Source: Rhinopithecus roxellana (lineage: Eukaryota; Chordata; Mammalia; Primates; Cercopithecidae). Taken from it: 64,000 bases of DNA. This document shows, in pieces, positions 50,025 to 61,466 of the stretch (its first letter is position 1; each line of letters opens with the position of its first letter). The DNA lies in NCBI RefSeq assembly GCF_007565055.1, contig NC_044568.1, forward strand, positions 43,790,156 through 43,854,155, in the 5' to 3' direction. The position numbers and the translations under genes were made by a program. The notes under the pieces were generated by a model that worked only from the letters and a program-made list of their open reading frames with translations, ran no database searches and had not been told where the DNA came from.

Positions 50025-50900
50025 CAGAGAAGCTTTCTTAGAGATTGCTTTCTGATGTGTGATTGCATCACACAGAGTTCCACCCTTCCCGTCTTGGAAC
50101 AGTTTGCTAACACTGTTGTCGTGGATTCTGAAAAGTCCTGTTTGGGAGCCCAATGGGGCCCATGGTGAAAAAGGAAGTATCCTCACATAAAAACTAGAGA
50201 GATACTTTCTACAGATTGCTTTCTGATGTGTGACTTCATCACACAGATTTCCACCCTTACCTTCGTGGAACCGTTTGATAACACTGTTGTCGCAGATTCT
50301 GCAAAGTGATATTTAGGAGCTCAATGAGGGCTATGGTGAAAAAGGAAATATCCTCAGATTAAAACTGGAAAGAAGGGTTCTGAAAAAGTGCATTGCCATG
50401 TGTGAATGCAACTCACAGAGTACACGTTTCTCTTCAGTGATAAGTTTTGTTAACACAGTTTTCTGGAAATCTGGAATTAGATACTTCATAGCGCAATGAA
50501 GCTAACGGTGACAAAGGAAATATCCTCAGATTAAACTAGAAAGAAGCTTTCTTTGAATCTTCTTGGTGATATGTGAATTCATCTCACAGAGTTACACTTA
50601 CGTTTCGTGGAGTAGTCCATTAACACTGTCTTTGAGGAACCTGAGAAGGGCTTCTTTGGATCGCATTGAGGCCTACGCTGATAATGGAAATTTCATCAGT
50701 TCAAAACCTGAAAGAAACTTTCTGAGGAACTTCTTTCTGATCAGTGAGTTCATCTCACAGACTTTCAACGTAGACCTCAGGAAACAGTTTGCTAATACTC
50801 TTTTCGTTGAAACTGCAAAGTGATATTTGGGAGCCCATAGGGGCCATGGTGAAAAAGGAAATATCCTCACATGATAACTAGAGAGAAGCTTTCTGAGAGA
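50025..50900 (+). repeat. Dispersed unit paralogue, copy 2
   Basis: Counterpart of 43690-44560. A further shared marker is the C monomer with cccttccag and ggactgtttggt-like variants. It is at 44605 in the first case and at 51625 in the second, one four-monomer unit further on, so a unit was gained or lost between them. Confidence 0.7.
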
Positions 50901-51886
50901 TTGCTTTCTGATGTGTGACTTCATCACACAGAGTTCCACCCTTCCCTTCTTGGAACGGTTTGCTAACACTGTTGTCGTGGATTCTGCAAAAGGATATTTG
51001 GGAGCTCCTTGAGGGCTGTGGTGAAAAAGGAAATATCCTCAGAATAAACCTGGAAAAAGCCTTCTGAGAAACTGCATTGCCAGGTGTGAATGCAACTCAC
51101 AGAGTTACACGTTTCTCTTCACTGATCAGTTTGTTAACACAGTTTTCTGGAAATCTGCAATCAGATACTTCATAGCGCAATGAAGCTGACGGTGACAAAG
51201 AAAATATCCTGAGATAAAAACAAAAAGAAGCTTTCTTAGAAACTTCTTGGTGATGTGTGAATTCATCTCAAAGTGTTAAACTTATGTTTGGTGGAACAGT
51301 CCAGTAACACTGTCTTTGAGGAACCTGAGAAGGGCTTCTTTGGATCGCATTGGCACCTACGCTGATAAAGGAAATTTCATCAGTTTAAAACGTGACAGAA
51401 GCTTTCTGAGAAACTTCTTTCTGATCAGTGAGTCCATCTCACAGACTGACAACTTAGACCTCAGGAAGCAGTTTGCTAACACTCTTTTCGAGGAAACTGC
51501 AAAGTGATATTTGGGAGCCCATAGGGGCCCATGGTGAAAAAAGAAATATCCTCACATAATAACTAGAGAGAAGCTTTCTGCGAGATTGCTTTCTGATATG
51601 TGACTTCATCACACAGAGTTTCACCCTTCCAGGCTGGGAACTGTTTGGTAACACTGTTGTCGTGGTTTCTGCAAAGTGATATTTGGGAGCGCTTAGGGAC
51701 CCATGGTCAAAAAGGAAGTATCCTCACATAACAAATAGAGAGAAGCTTTCTGAGAGATTCCTTTCCGATGTGTGACTTCATTACACAGAGGTCCACCCTT
51801 CCCTTCTCGGAATAGTTTGATAACACTGTTGTCCTGGATTCTGCAAAGTGATATTTGGGAGCTCATTGAGGGCTATGGTGAAAAAG
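50876..51886 (+). repeat. 1,011-bp direct repeat flanking L1-B, left copy
   Basis: Identical to 59353-60363 at a constant offset of 8,477 bp, with no indels and a single substitution seen (t at 51704, c at 60181). It contains the unusual monomers cattggcacctacgctg, aaagtgttaaacttatg and cccttccaggctgggaac. Sequences outside these ends differ clearly. Confidence 0.92.
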
Positions 51887-52782
51887 AAAATATCCTTAGA
51901 TTAAAATTGGAGAGAAGCCTTCTGAGAAACTGCATTGCCATGAGTCAATGCAACTCACAGAGTTACACGTTTCTCTTCAGTGATCAGTTTGGTAACACAG
52001 TTTTCGGGAAATCTGCAATGAGATACTTCATAGCGCAATGAAGCTTATGGTGACAAAGGAAATATCCTCAAATGAAAGCTAGAAAGAAGCTTTCATAGAA
52101 ACTTCTTAGTTATGTGTGAATTCATCTCACTGAGTTACATTTATGTTTCGTGGAGCAGTCCATTAACACTGTCTTTGAGGAACCTGAGAAGGGCTTCTTG
52201 GATTGCAATGAGGCCTACGCTGATAAAGGAAGTTTCATTATTTCAAAACGTGAAAGAAGCTTTCTGAGAAACTTCTTTCTGATCAGTGAGTTCTTCTCAC
52301 AGACTTACAACCTAGACCTCAGGAAGCAGTTTGCTAACACTATTTTCGTGGATTTTGCAAAGTGATATGTGGGAGCCCATAGGGTCCCATGGAGAGAAAG
52401 GAAGTATCCTCACATAAATACTAGACAGAAGCTTTCTGAGAGTTTGCTTTCTGATGTGTGACTTCATCACACAGAGTTCCACCCTTTCCTTCTTGGAAGA
52501 GTTGGCTAACCCTGTTGTCGTGGATTCTGCAAAGTGATATATGGGAGCTCATTGAGGGCTATGGTGAAAAAGGAAATATCCTCGGATTAAAACTGGAAAG
52601 AAGCGTTCTGAGAAACTGCATTGCCATCTGTGAATGCAACTCTCAGATTTACACGTTTCTCTTCAGTGATCAGTTTGTTAACACAGTTTTCTGGAAATCT
52701 GCAGTTAGATACTTCATAGCGCAATGAAGCTTACGGTGACAAAGGAACTATCCTCAGATGAAAACTAGAAAGAAGTTTTCTT

Positions 52783-52793
52783 ATTAACTTCTT
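52783..52793 (+). repeat. Target-site duplication, left of L1-B (mutated)
   Basis: attaacttctt, at the same position in the A monomer as the L1-A target. It differs at two bases from the right copy agaaacttctt at 58858-58868. Confidence 0.8.
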
Positions 52794-53822
52794 GGGGCGG
52801 AGCAAGATGGCTGAATAGGAACAGCTCCATTCTCCAACTCCCAGCGGGAGCGACACAGAGGACCGGTGATTTCTGCATTTTCAACTGAGATACTGGGGTC
52901 ATCTCACTAGGGAGTGCCGGAACATCGGTGCTGGTCAGCTGCTGCATCCTGACCAGTGTGAGCTGAGGCAGGGCGAGGCATTGCCTCACCTGGAAGCCAA
53001 GGGGGAAGGGAATCCGTTTTCCTAGCCAGGGGAACTGAGACACACATCACCTGGAAAATCAGGTAACTCCAACCCCAATACTGCGCTTTAAGCAGACAGG
53101 CACACCAGGAGAATATATCCCACACCTGGCCGGGAGGGTCCCATGCCCACGGAGCCTTCCTCCCTGCTAACACAGCAGTCTGCGGCGATCTATCGGCAAG
53201 GCAGCAATGAGGCTGGGGCAGGGGCGCCTGCCATTGCTGAGGCTTAAGTAGGTAAACAAAGCCGCTGGGAAGCTCGAACTGGGTGGAGCTCACAGCAGCT
53301 CAAGGAAGCCTGCCTGTCTCTGTAGTCTCCACCTCTGGGGACAGCGCACAGCTGAAGACCAACAGGGGAAGCAGCGGGGGCCGGTGCAGACGCGAACGAC
53401 TCTGTCTGACAGCTTTGGGGAGAGCCGTGGATCTCCCAACGCGGAGGTTGAGATCTGAGAGTGGACAGACTGTCTGCTCAGGTGGGTCCCTGACCCCTGA
53501 GTAGCCTAGCTGGGAGACATCCCCCACTAGGGGCAGTCTGACACACCACACTCACAGGGTGGAGTACACCACTGAGAGGAAACTTCCAAAGGAAGAGTCA
53601 GACAGGTACACTCGCTGTTCAGCAATATTCTATCTTTGGCAACCTCTGCTGCTGATACCCAGGCAAACAGGTCTGGAGTGGACCTCAAGCAATCTCCAAC
53701 AGACCAACAGACAGTCCTTCTGACTGTCAGAAGCAAAACTATCAAACAGGAAGGACACCTATACCAAAACCCCATCAGTAAGTCACCATCATCAAAGACC
53801 AGAGACAGATAAAACCACTGAG
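52794..53822 (+). promoter_or_regulatory. L1-B 5' UTR / internal promoter
   Basis: About 1,030 bp before the ORF1 start codon, GC-rich, with a YY1-type aagatggc at 52804-52811. It is homologous along its whole length to the L1-A 5' UTR, with scattered substitutions, many of them not at CpG sites. Confidence 0.8.
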
Positions 53823-54839
53823 ATGGGAAGAAGCAGGGCAGAAAAGCTGGAAATTCAAAAAATAAGAGCGTATCTCCCTCTGCAAAGGAGCGCAGCCCAT
53901 CGCCAGCAACGGATCAAAGCTGGTCAGAGAATGACTTTGACGAGATGGGAGAAGAAGGCTTCAGTCCATCAAACTTCTCAGAGCTAAAGGAGGAATTACG
54001 TACCCAGTGCAAAGAAACTAAAAATCTTGAAAAAAGAGTGGAAGAATTGACAGCTAGACTAATTAATGCAGAGAAGATCATAAACGAAATGACAGAGATG
54101 AAAACCATGACACGAGAAATACGTGACAAATGCACAAGCTTCAGTAACCGACTCGATCAACTGGAAGAAAGAGTATCAGCGATTGAGGATCAAATGAATG
54201 AAATGAGGCGAGAAGAGAAACCAAAAGAAAAAAAGAAGAAAAAGAAATGAACAAAGCCTGCAAGAAGTATGGGATTATGTAAAAAGACCAAATCTACGTC
54301 TGATTGGGGTGCCTGAAAGTGAGGGGGAAAATGGAACCAAGTTGGAAAACACTCTTCAGGATATCATCCAGGAGAACTTCCCTAACCTAGTAGGGCAGGC
54401 CAACATTCAAATTCAGGAAATACAGAGAACGCCACAAAGATACTCCTCCAGAAGAGCAACTCCAAGACACATAATTGCCAGATTCACCAAAGTTGAAATG
54501 AAGGAAAAAATCCTAAGGGCAGCCAGAGAGAAAGGTCGGGTTACCCACAAAGGGAAGCCCATCAGACTAACAGCAGATCTCTCGGCAGAAACTCTCCAAG
54601 CCAGAAGAGAGTGGGGGCCAATATTCAACGTTCTTAAAGAAAACAATTTTCAACCCAGAATGTCATATCCAGCCAAACTAAGTTTCATCAGTGAAGGAGA
54701 AATAAAATCCTTTACAGATAAGCAAATGCTTAGAGATTTTGTCACCACCAGGCCTGCCTTACAAGAGACCCTGAAGGAAGCCCTAAACATGGAAAGGAAC
54801 AACCGGTACCAGCCATTGAAAAAACATGCCAAAATGTAA
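53823..54839 (+). pseudogene. L1-B ORF1 remnant
   Basis: The ATG at 53823 is followed by a G run one base shorter than in L1-A, which shifts the frame at codon 2. An extra A near 54230 shifts it back, but a TGA at about 54248-54250 lies in the shifted frame. The stretch 53945-54250 encodes the coiled coil in the wrong frame relative to the start. 54309-54839 encodes the RRM-like and C-terminal domains in the original frame. Total length equals that of the intact ORF1 in L1-A. No full-length ORF1p can be made. Confidence 0.9.
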
Positions 54840-54902
54840 AGACCATCGAGGCTAGGAAGAGACTGCATCAACTAACGAGCAAAATAACCAGTTAATATCA
54901 TA

Positions 54903-57900
54903 ATGACAGGATCAAGTTCACACATAACAATATTAACCTTAAATGTTAATGGACTAAATGCTCCAATTAAAAGACACAGACTGGCAAACTGGATAAGGAG
55001 TCAAGACCCATCAGTCTGCTGTATTCAGGAGACCCATCTCACATGCAGAGACATACATAGGCTCAAAATAAAGGGATGGAGGAAGATCTACCAAGCAAAT
55101 GGAGAACAAGAAAAAGCAGGGGTTGCAATCCTAGTCTCTGATAAAACAGACTTTAAACCGTCAAAGATCAAAAGAGACAAAGAAGGCCATTACATAATGG
55201 TAAAGGGATCAATTCAACAGGAAGAGCTAACCTTCCTAAATATATATGCACCCAGTACAGGAGCACACAGATTCATAAAGCAAGTCCTTGGAGACTTACA
55301 AAGAGACTTAGACTCCCATACAATAATAATGGGAGACTTCAACACTCCACTGTCAACATTAGACAGATCAACGAGACAGAAAGTTAACAAGGATATCCAG
55401 GAATTGAACCCATCTCTGCACCAAGCGGACCTAATAGACATCTATAGAACTCACCACCCCAAATCAACAGAATATACATTTTTCTCAGCACCACATCGCA
55501 CTTATTCCAAAATTGACCACATAATTTTAAGTAAAGCACTCCTCAGCAAATGTACAAGAACAGAAATTATAACAAACTGTCTCTCAGACCACAGTGCAAT
55601 CAAACTACAACTCAGGACTAAGAAACTCAATCAAAACCCCTCAACTACATGGAAACTGAACAACCTTCTCCTGAATGACTACTGGGTACAGAACGAAATG
55701 AAAGCAGAAATAAAGATGTTCTTTGAAACCAATGAGAACAAAGATACAACATACCAGAATCTCTGGGACACATTTAAAGCAGTGTATAGAGGGAAATTTA
55801 TAGCACTAAATGCCCACAAGAGAAAGCAGGAAAGATCTAAAATTGACACTCTAACATCACAATTAAAAGAACTAGAGAGGCAAGAGCAAACACATTCAAA
55901 AGCTAGCAGAAGGCAAGAAATAACTAAGATCAGAGCAGAATTGAAGGAGATAGAGACACAAAAAACCCTCCAAAAATCAATGAATCCAGGAGTTGGTTTT
56001 TTGAAAAGATCAACAAAATTGACAGACCGCTAGCAAGACTAATAAAGAAGAAAAGAGAGAGGAATCAAATTGACGCAATAAAAAATGATAAAGGGTATAT
56101 CACCACCGACCCCACAGAAATACAAACAACCATCAGAGAATACTATAAACGCCCTTGCGCAAATCAACTAGAAAATCTAGAAGAAATGGATAATTTCCTG
56201 GACACTTACACTCTCCAAAGACTAAACCAGGAAGAAGTGGAATACCTGAATAGACCAATAGTAGGCTATGAAATTGAGGCAACAATTAATAGCCTACCCA
56301 CCAAAAAAAGTCCAGGACCAGATGGATTCACAGCTGAATTCTACCAGAGGTACAAGGAGGAGCTGGTACCATTCCTTCTGAAACTATTCCAAGCAATAGA
56401 AAAAGAGGGAATCCTCCCTAACTCATTTTATGAGGCCAACATCATCCTGATACCAAAGCCTGGCAGAGACACAACAAAAAAAGAGAATTTTAGACCAATA
56501 TCCCTGATGAACATCAATGCAAAAATCCTCAGTAAAATACTGGCAAACCGGATTCAGCAGCACATCAAAACGCTGATCCACCATGATCAAGTGGGCTTCA
56601 TCCCTGGGATGCAAGGCTGGTTCAACATTCGCAAATCAATAAACGTAATCCAGCATATAAACAGAACCAAAGACAAGAACCACATGATTGTCTCAATAGA
56701 TGCAGAAAAGGATTTTGACAAAATTCAACAGCCCTTCATGCTAAAAACGCTCAATAAATTCGGTATTGATGGAACGTACCTCAAAATGATAAGAGCTATC
56801 TATGACAAACCCACAGCTAATATCATTCTGAATGGGCAAAAACTGGAAAAATTCCCTTTGAAAACTGGCACAAGACAGGGATGCCCTCTCTCACCACTCC
56901 TATTCAACATAGTGTTGAAAGTTCTGGCTAGGGCAATCAGGCAAGAGAAAGAAATAAAGGGTATCCAGTTAGGAAAAGAAGAAGTCAAATTGTCCCTGTT
57001 TGTAGATGACATGATAGTATATTTAGAAAACCCCATTGTCTCAGCCCAAAATCTCCTTAAGCTGAAAAGCAACTTCAGCAAAGTCTCAGGATACAAAATT
57101 AATGTGCAAAAATCACAAGGGGATGTAAAGGACCTCTTCAAGGAGAAGTACAAACCACTGCTCAGTGAAATCAAAGAGGACACAAACAAATGGAAGAACA
57201 TACCATGCTCATGGATAGGAAGAATCAATATCGTCAAAATAGCCATACTCCCCAAGGTTATTTATAGATTCAATGCCATCCCCATCAAGCTACCAATGAG
57301 TTTCTTCACAGAATTGGAAAAAACTGCTTTAAAGTTCATATGGAACGAAAAAAGAGCCCGCATTGCCAAGACAATCCTAAGTCAAAAGGACAAAGCTGGA
57401 GGCCTCACGCTACCTGACTTCAAACTACACTACAAGGCTACAGTAACCAAAACAGCATGGTACTGGTACCAAAACAGAGATATAGACCAATGGAACAGAA
57501 CGGAGTCCGCAGAAATAATACCATACATCTACAACCATCTGATCTTTGGCAAACCTGAGAGAAACAAGAAATGGGGAAAGGATTCCCTATTTAATAAATG
57601 GTGCTGGGAAAATTGGCTAGCCATAAGTAGAAAGCTGAAACTGGATCCTTTCCTTACCCCTTATAGGAAGATTAATTCAAGATGGATTAGAGACTTAAAT
57701 GTTAGACCTAATACCATAAAAACCCTAGAAGAAAATCTAGGTAGTACCATTCAGGACATAGGCATGGGCAAGGACTTCATGTCTAAAACACCAACAGCAA
57801 GGGCAGGAAAAGCAAAAATTGACAAATGGGATCTAATTAAACTAAAGAGCTTTTGCACAGCAAAAGAAACTACCATCAGAGTGAATAGGCAACCTACAGA

Positions 57901-58622
57901 ATGGAGAAAATTTTTGCAACCTACTCATCTGACAAAGGGCTAATATCCAGAATCTACAAAGAACTCAAACAAATATACGAGAAAAAAACAAACAACCCCA
58001 TCAAAAAGTGGGCAAAGGATATGAACAGACATTTCTCAAAAGAAGACGTTCATACAGCCAACAGACACATGAAAAAATGCTCATCATCACTCGCCATCAG
58101 AGAAATGCAAATCAAAACCACAATGAGATACCATCTCACACCAGTTAGAATGGCAATCATTAAGAAGTCAGGAAACAACAGTTGTTGGAGAGGATGTGGA
58201 GAAATAGGAACACTTTTACACTGTTGTTGGGATTGTAAACTAGTTCAACCATTATGGAAAACAGTATGGCAATTCCTCAAGGATCTAGAACTAGATGTAC
58301 CATATGACCCAGCCATCCCACTACTGGGTATATACCCAAAGGATTATAAATTAGTCTACTACAAAGACACATGCACACGTATGTTTATTGCGGCACTATT
58401 CACAATAGCAAAGACTTGGAATCAACTTAAATGTCCATCAGTGACAGACTGGATTAAGAAAATGTGGCACATATACACCATGGAATACTATGCAGCCACA
58501 AAAAGGATGAGTTTGCGTCCTTTGTAGGGACATGGAAGCAGCTGGAAACCATCATTCTTAGCAAACTATCACAAGAAGGGAAAAGCAAACACCACATGTT
58601 CTCACTCATAGGTGGGAACTGA
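54903..58622 (+). pseudogene. L1-B ORF2 remnant with FVDD and internal deletion
   Basis: The first 376 codons (54903-56033) are open and hold a complete endonuclease domain, with Asn14, Glu43 and the motifs NIYAP, GDFNTPL, SKIDHI and LSDHSAI in place. One A is missing from a run near 55975, which shifts the frame and ends this stretch. A second open stretch, 56186-57943, holds the reverse transcriptase. There the catalytic motif reads FVDD (56999-57010) instead of FADD. A 105-nt in-frame deletion at about 57119 removes 35 residues net downstream of it, between short direct repeats (acaag). A base loss near 57905 and a shortened A run near 58498 break the C-terminal part. The natural stop is at 58620-58622. 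Confidence 0.9.
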
Positions 58623-58857
58623 ACAATGAGATCAAATGGACTCGGGAAGGGGCACATCACACACTTGGGCCTATCATGGGGAGGGGGGAGGAGGGAGGGA
58701 TTGCACTGGGGAGTTATACATGATATAAATGATGAATTGATGGGAGCTGACGAGTTGATGGGGGCAGCACACCAAAATGGCATAAGTATACATATGTAAG
58801 AAACCTGCACGTTATGCACATTTACCATAGAACTTAAAGTATAATAAAAAAAAAAAA
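58623..58857 (+). other. L1-B 3' UTR, G-rich tract and A tail
   Basis: Contains the polypurine G tract at 58678-58700, AATAAA at 58843-58848 and a short A tail to 58857. It shares with L1-A the sequence gcactggggagttatac, which differs from the monkey L1 consensus as I recall it. Confidence 0.8.
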
Positions 58858-58868
58858 AGAAACTTCTT
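58858..58868 (+). repeat. Target-site duplication, right of L1-B
   Basis: agaaacttctt after the A tail, continuing agtgatgtgtgaattc exactly as after L1-A. Confidence 0.88.
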
Positions 58869-59352
58869 AGTGATGTGTGAATTCATCTCACCGAGTTACA
58901 CTTATGTTTCGTGGAGCAGTCAATTAACACTGTCTTTGAGGAACCTGAGAAGGGCTTCTTTGGATCGCATTGAGGCCTACAATGATAAAGGAAACTTTAT
59001 CAGTTCAAAACGTTAAAGAAGCTTTCTGAGAAACTTCTTTCTGATCAGTGAGTTCATCTCACAGACTTACAAACTTAGACCTCAGGAAGCAGCTTGCTAG
59101 CACTCTTTCCGTGGAAACTGCAAAGTCATATTTGGGAGCCCATAGGGGCCCATGGTGAAAAAGGAAATATCCTCACATAAGAACTAGAGAGAAGCTTTCT
59201 GAGAGATTGCTTTCTGATGTGTGACTTCATCACACAGAGTTCCAACCTTCCCTTCTTGGAACAGTTTGCTAACTCTGTTGTCTTGGATTCTGCAAAGTGA
59301 TATTTCTGAGCCCATGGGGCCCATGGTGAAAAAAGAAGTATCCTCACATAAG

Positions 59353-60363
59353 AACTAGAGAGAAGCTTTCTGAGAGATTGCTTTCTGATGTGTGACTTCA
59401 TCACACAGAGTTCCACCCTTCCCTTCTTGGAACGGTTTGCTAACACTGTTGTCGTGGATTCTGCAAAAGGATATTTGGGAGCTCCTTGAGGGCTGTGGTG
59501 AAAAAGGAAATATCCTCAGAATAAACCTGGAAAAAGCCTTCTGAGAAACTGCATTGCCAGGTGTGAATGCAACTCACAGAGTTACACGTTTCTCTTCACT
59601 GATCAGTTTGTTAACACAGTTTTCTGGAAATCTGCAATCAGATACTTCATAGCGCAATGAAGCTGACGGTGACAAAGAAAATATCCTGAGATAAAAACAA
59701 AAAGAAGCTTTCTTAGAAACTTCTTGGTGATGTGTGAATTCATCTCAAAGTGTTAAACTTATGTTTGGTGGAACAGTCCAGTAACACTGTCTTTGAGGAA
59801 CCTGAGAAGGGCTTCTTTGGATCGCATTGGCACCTACGCTGATAAAGGAAATTTCATCAGTTTAAAACGTGACAGAAGCTTTCTGAGAAACTTCTTTCTG
59901 ATCAGTGAGTCCATCTCACAGACTGACAACTTAGACCTCAGGAAGCAGTTTGCTAACACTCTTTTCGAGGAAACTGCAAAGTGATATTTGGGAGCCCATA
60001 GGGGCCCATGGTGAAAAAAGAAATATCCTCACATAATAACTAGAGAGAAGCTTTCTGCGAGATTGCTTTCTGATATGTGACTTCATCACACAGAGTTTCA
60101 CCCTTCCAGGCTGGGAACTGTTTGGTAACACTGTTGTCGTGGTTTCTGCAAAGTGATATTTGGGAGCGCTTAGGGACCCACGGTCAAAAAGGAAGTATCC
60201 TCACATAACAAATAGAGAGAAGCTTTCTGAGAGATTCCTTTCCGATGTGTGACTTCATTACACAGAGGTCCACCCTTCCCTTCTCGGAATAGTTTGATAA
60301 CACTGTTGTCCTGGATTCTGCAAAGTGATATTTGGGAGCTCATTGAGGGCTATGGTGAAAAAG
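59353..60363 (+). repeat. 1,011-bp direct repeat flanking L1-B, right copy
   Basis: Copy of 50876-51886. The left edge joins a C monomer continuing from the L1-B unit (cataagaactag, where the left copy has catgataactag). The right edge returns to a different monomer end (aaggaaatatcctcacata instead of aagaaaatatccttagat). Both edges fall in stretches common to many monomers. Confidence 0.92.
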
Positions 60364-61421
60364 GAAATATCCTCACATAATAACTAGAGAGAAGCTTCCT
60401 GAGAGTTTCCTTTCTTACGTGTGACTTCATCACAGAGGGTTCCTCCCTTTTCTTCTTGGAACAGTTTGCTAACACTGTTGTCGTGGATTCTGCAAAGTGA
60501 TATTTGGGAGCTCATTGAGGGCTATGGTGAAAAAGGAAATATCCTCAGAATAAAACTGGAAAGAAGCCTTCTGAGAAACTGCATTGTCATGTGTGAATGC
60601 AACTCACAGAGTTACACGTTTCTCTTCAGTGATCACTTTGTTAACACAGTTTTCTGGAAATCTACAATTAGATACTCCATAGCGCAATGATGCTTACGGT
60701 GTCAAAGGAAATATCCTCAGATGAAAACTAGAAAGATGCTTTCTTTGAAACTGCTTGGTAATGTGTGAATTCATCTCTCAGAGTTACACTGATATATCTT
60801 GGAGCAGTCCATTAACACTGTCTTTGAGGAACCTGAGAAGGACTTCTTTGGATCCCATTGAAGCCTACGCTGATAAAGGAAATTTCATCAATTCAAAACG
60901 TGAAAGAAGCTTTCTGAGAAACTTCTTTCTGATCAGTGAGTTCATCTCACAGACATACAGCTTTGTCCTCAGGAATCAGTTTGCTAACACTCATTTCGTG
61001 GAAACTGCAAAGTGATATTTGGGAGCCCATAGCGGCGGGCCCATGGTGAACCAGGAAATATCCTCACATAAATACTAGAGAGAAGCTTTCTGAGAGATTG
61101 CTGTCTGATATGTGACTTCATGACCTAGAGATCAACCTTTCCCTTCTTGGAACAGTTTGCTAACACTGTTGTCGTGGATTCTGCAAAGTGATATTTGGGA
61201 GCTCATTGAGGGCTACGGTGAAAAAGGAAATATCCTCAGATTAAAACTGGAAAGAAACCTTCTGAAAAACTGCATTGCCATGTGTGAATGCAACTCACAG
61301 AGTTACACGTTTTTCTTCAGTGATCAGTTTGTTAACACACTTTTCTGGGAATCTGCAATGAGACACTTCATAGCGCAATGCAGCTTACGGTGACAAATGA
61401 CATATCCTCAGATGAAAAGCA

Positions 61422-61432
61422 GAAAGAAGCTT

Positions 61433-61436
<4 letters not shown>
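61422..61436 (+). repeat. Target-site duplication, left of Alu
   Basis: gaaagaagctttctt at the E/A junction; the last two T may belong to the Alu poly-T. Confidence 0.85.

Positions 61437-61466
<30 letters not shown>

Larger units (their letters stand above)
36506..52793 (+). repeat. Alpha-satellite array, block 3
   Basis: A-monomer starts are at 36506, 37363, 38051, 38908, 39595, 40793, 41820, 43362, 44220, 45247, 45931, 46786, 47640, 48493, 49698, 50555, 51239, 52098 and 52784. Monomer counts are 5, 4, 5, 4, 7, 6, 9 (contains the N gap, so uncertain), 5, 6, 4, 5, 5, 5, 7, 5, 4, 5 and 4; the last unit is interrupted by L1-B. The block holds a near-perfect 1.54-kb tandem duplication and an 853-bp unit duplication, annotated separately. 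No gene was found. Confidence 0.95.
52794..58857 (+). mobile_element. L1-B: full-length LINE-1, inactive
   Basis: A 6,064-bp LINE-1 on the + strand with the same start (ggggcggagcaagatggctg), layout and target site as L1-A. Both ORFs are broken. Identity to L1-A is high in ORF1 and ORF2 but visibly lower in both UTRs. The flanking monomers are paralogous to those around L1-A (shared gcaatgaggcct, tttcattatttcaaaacg, cataaatactaga, aaccctgttg on the left; ttaaagaagc, tacaaacttagacc, actctttccgtgg on the right). The simplest reading is one insertion duplicated with its satellite context, but independent insertion at a preferred site is not excluded. Confidence 0.95.
58858..61436 (+). repeat. 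Alpha-satellite array, block 4 (between L1-B and Alu)
   Basis: The array continues from the A monomer interrupted by L1-B (58859). Unit starts follow at 59716 and 60747. The unit split by L1-B totals about 857 bp without the insertion (5 monomers), and the next is 6 monomers. The unit from 60747 is 4 monomers once the Alu is removed. Part of the block (59353-60363) is a copy of 50876-51886. Confidence 0.95.
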
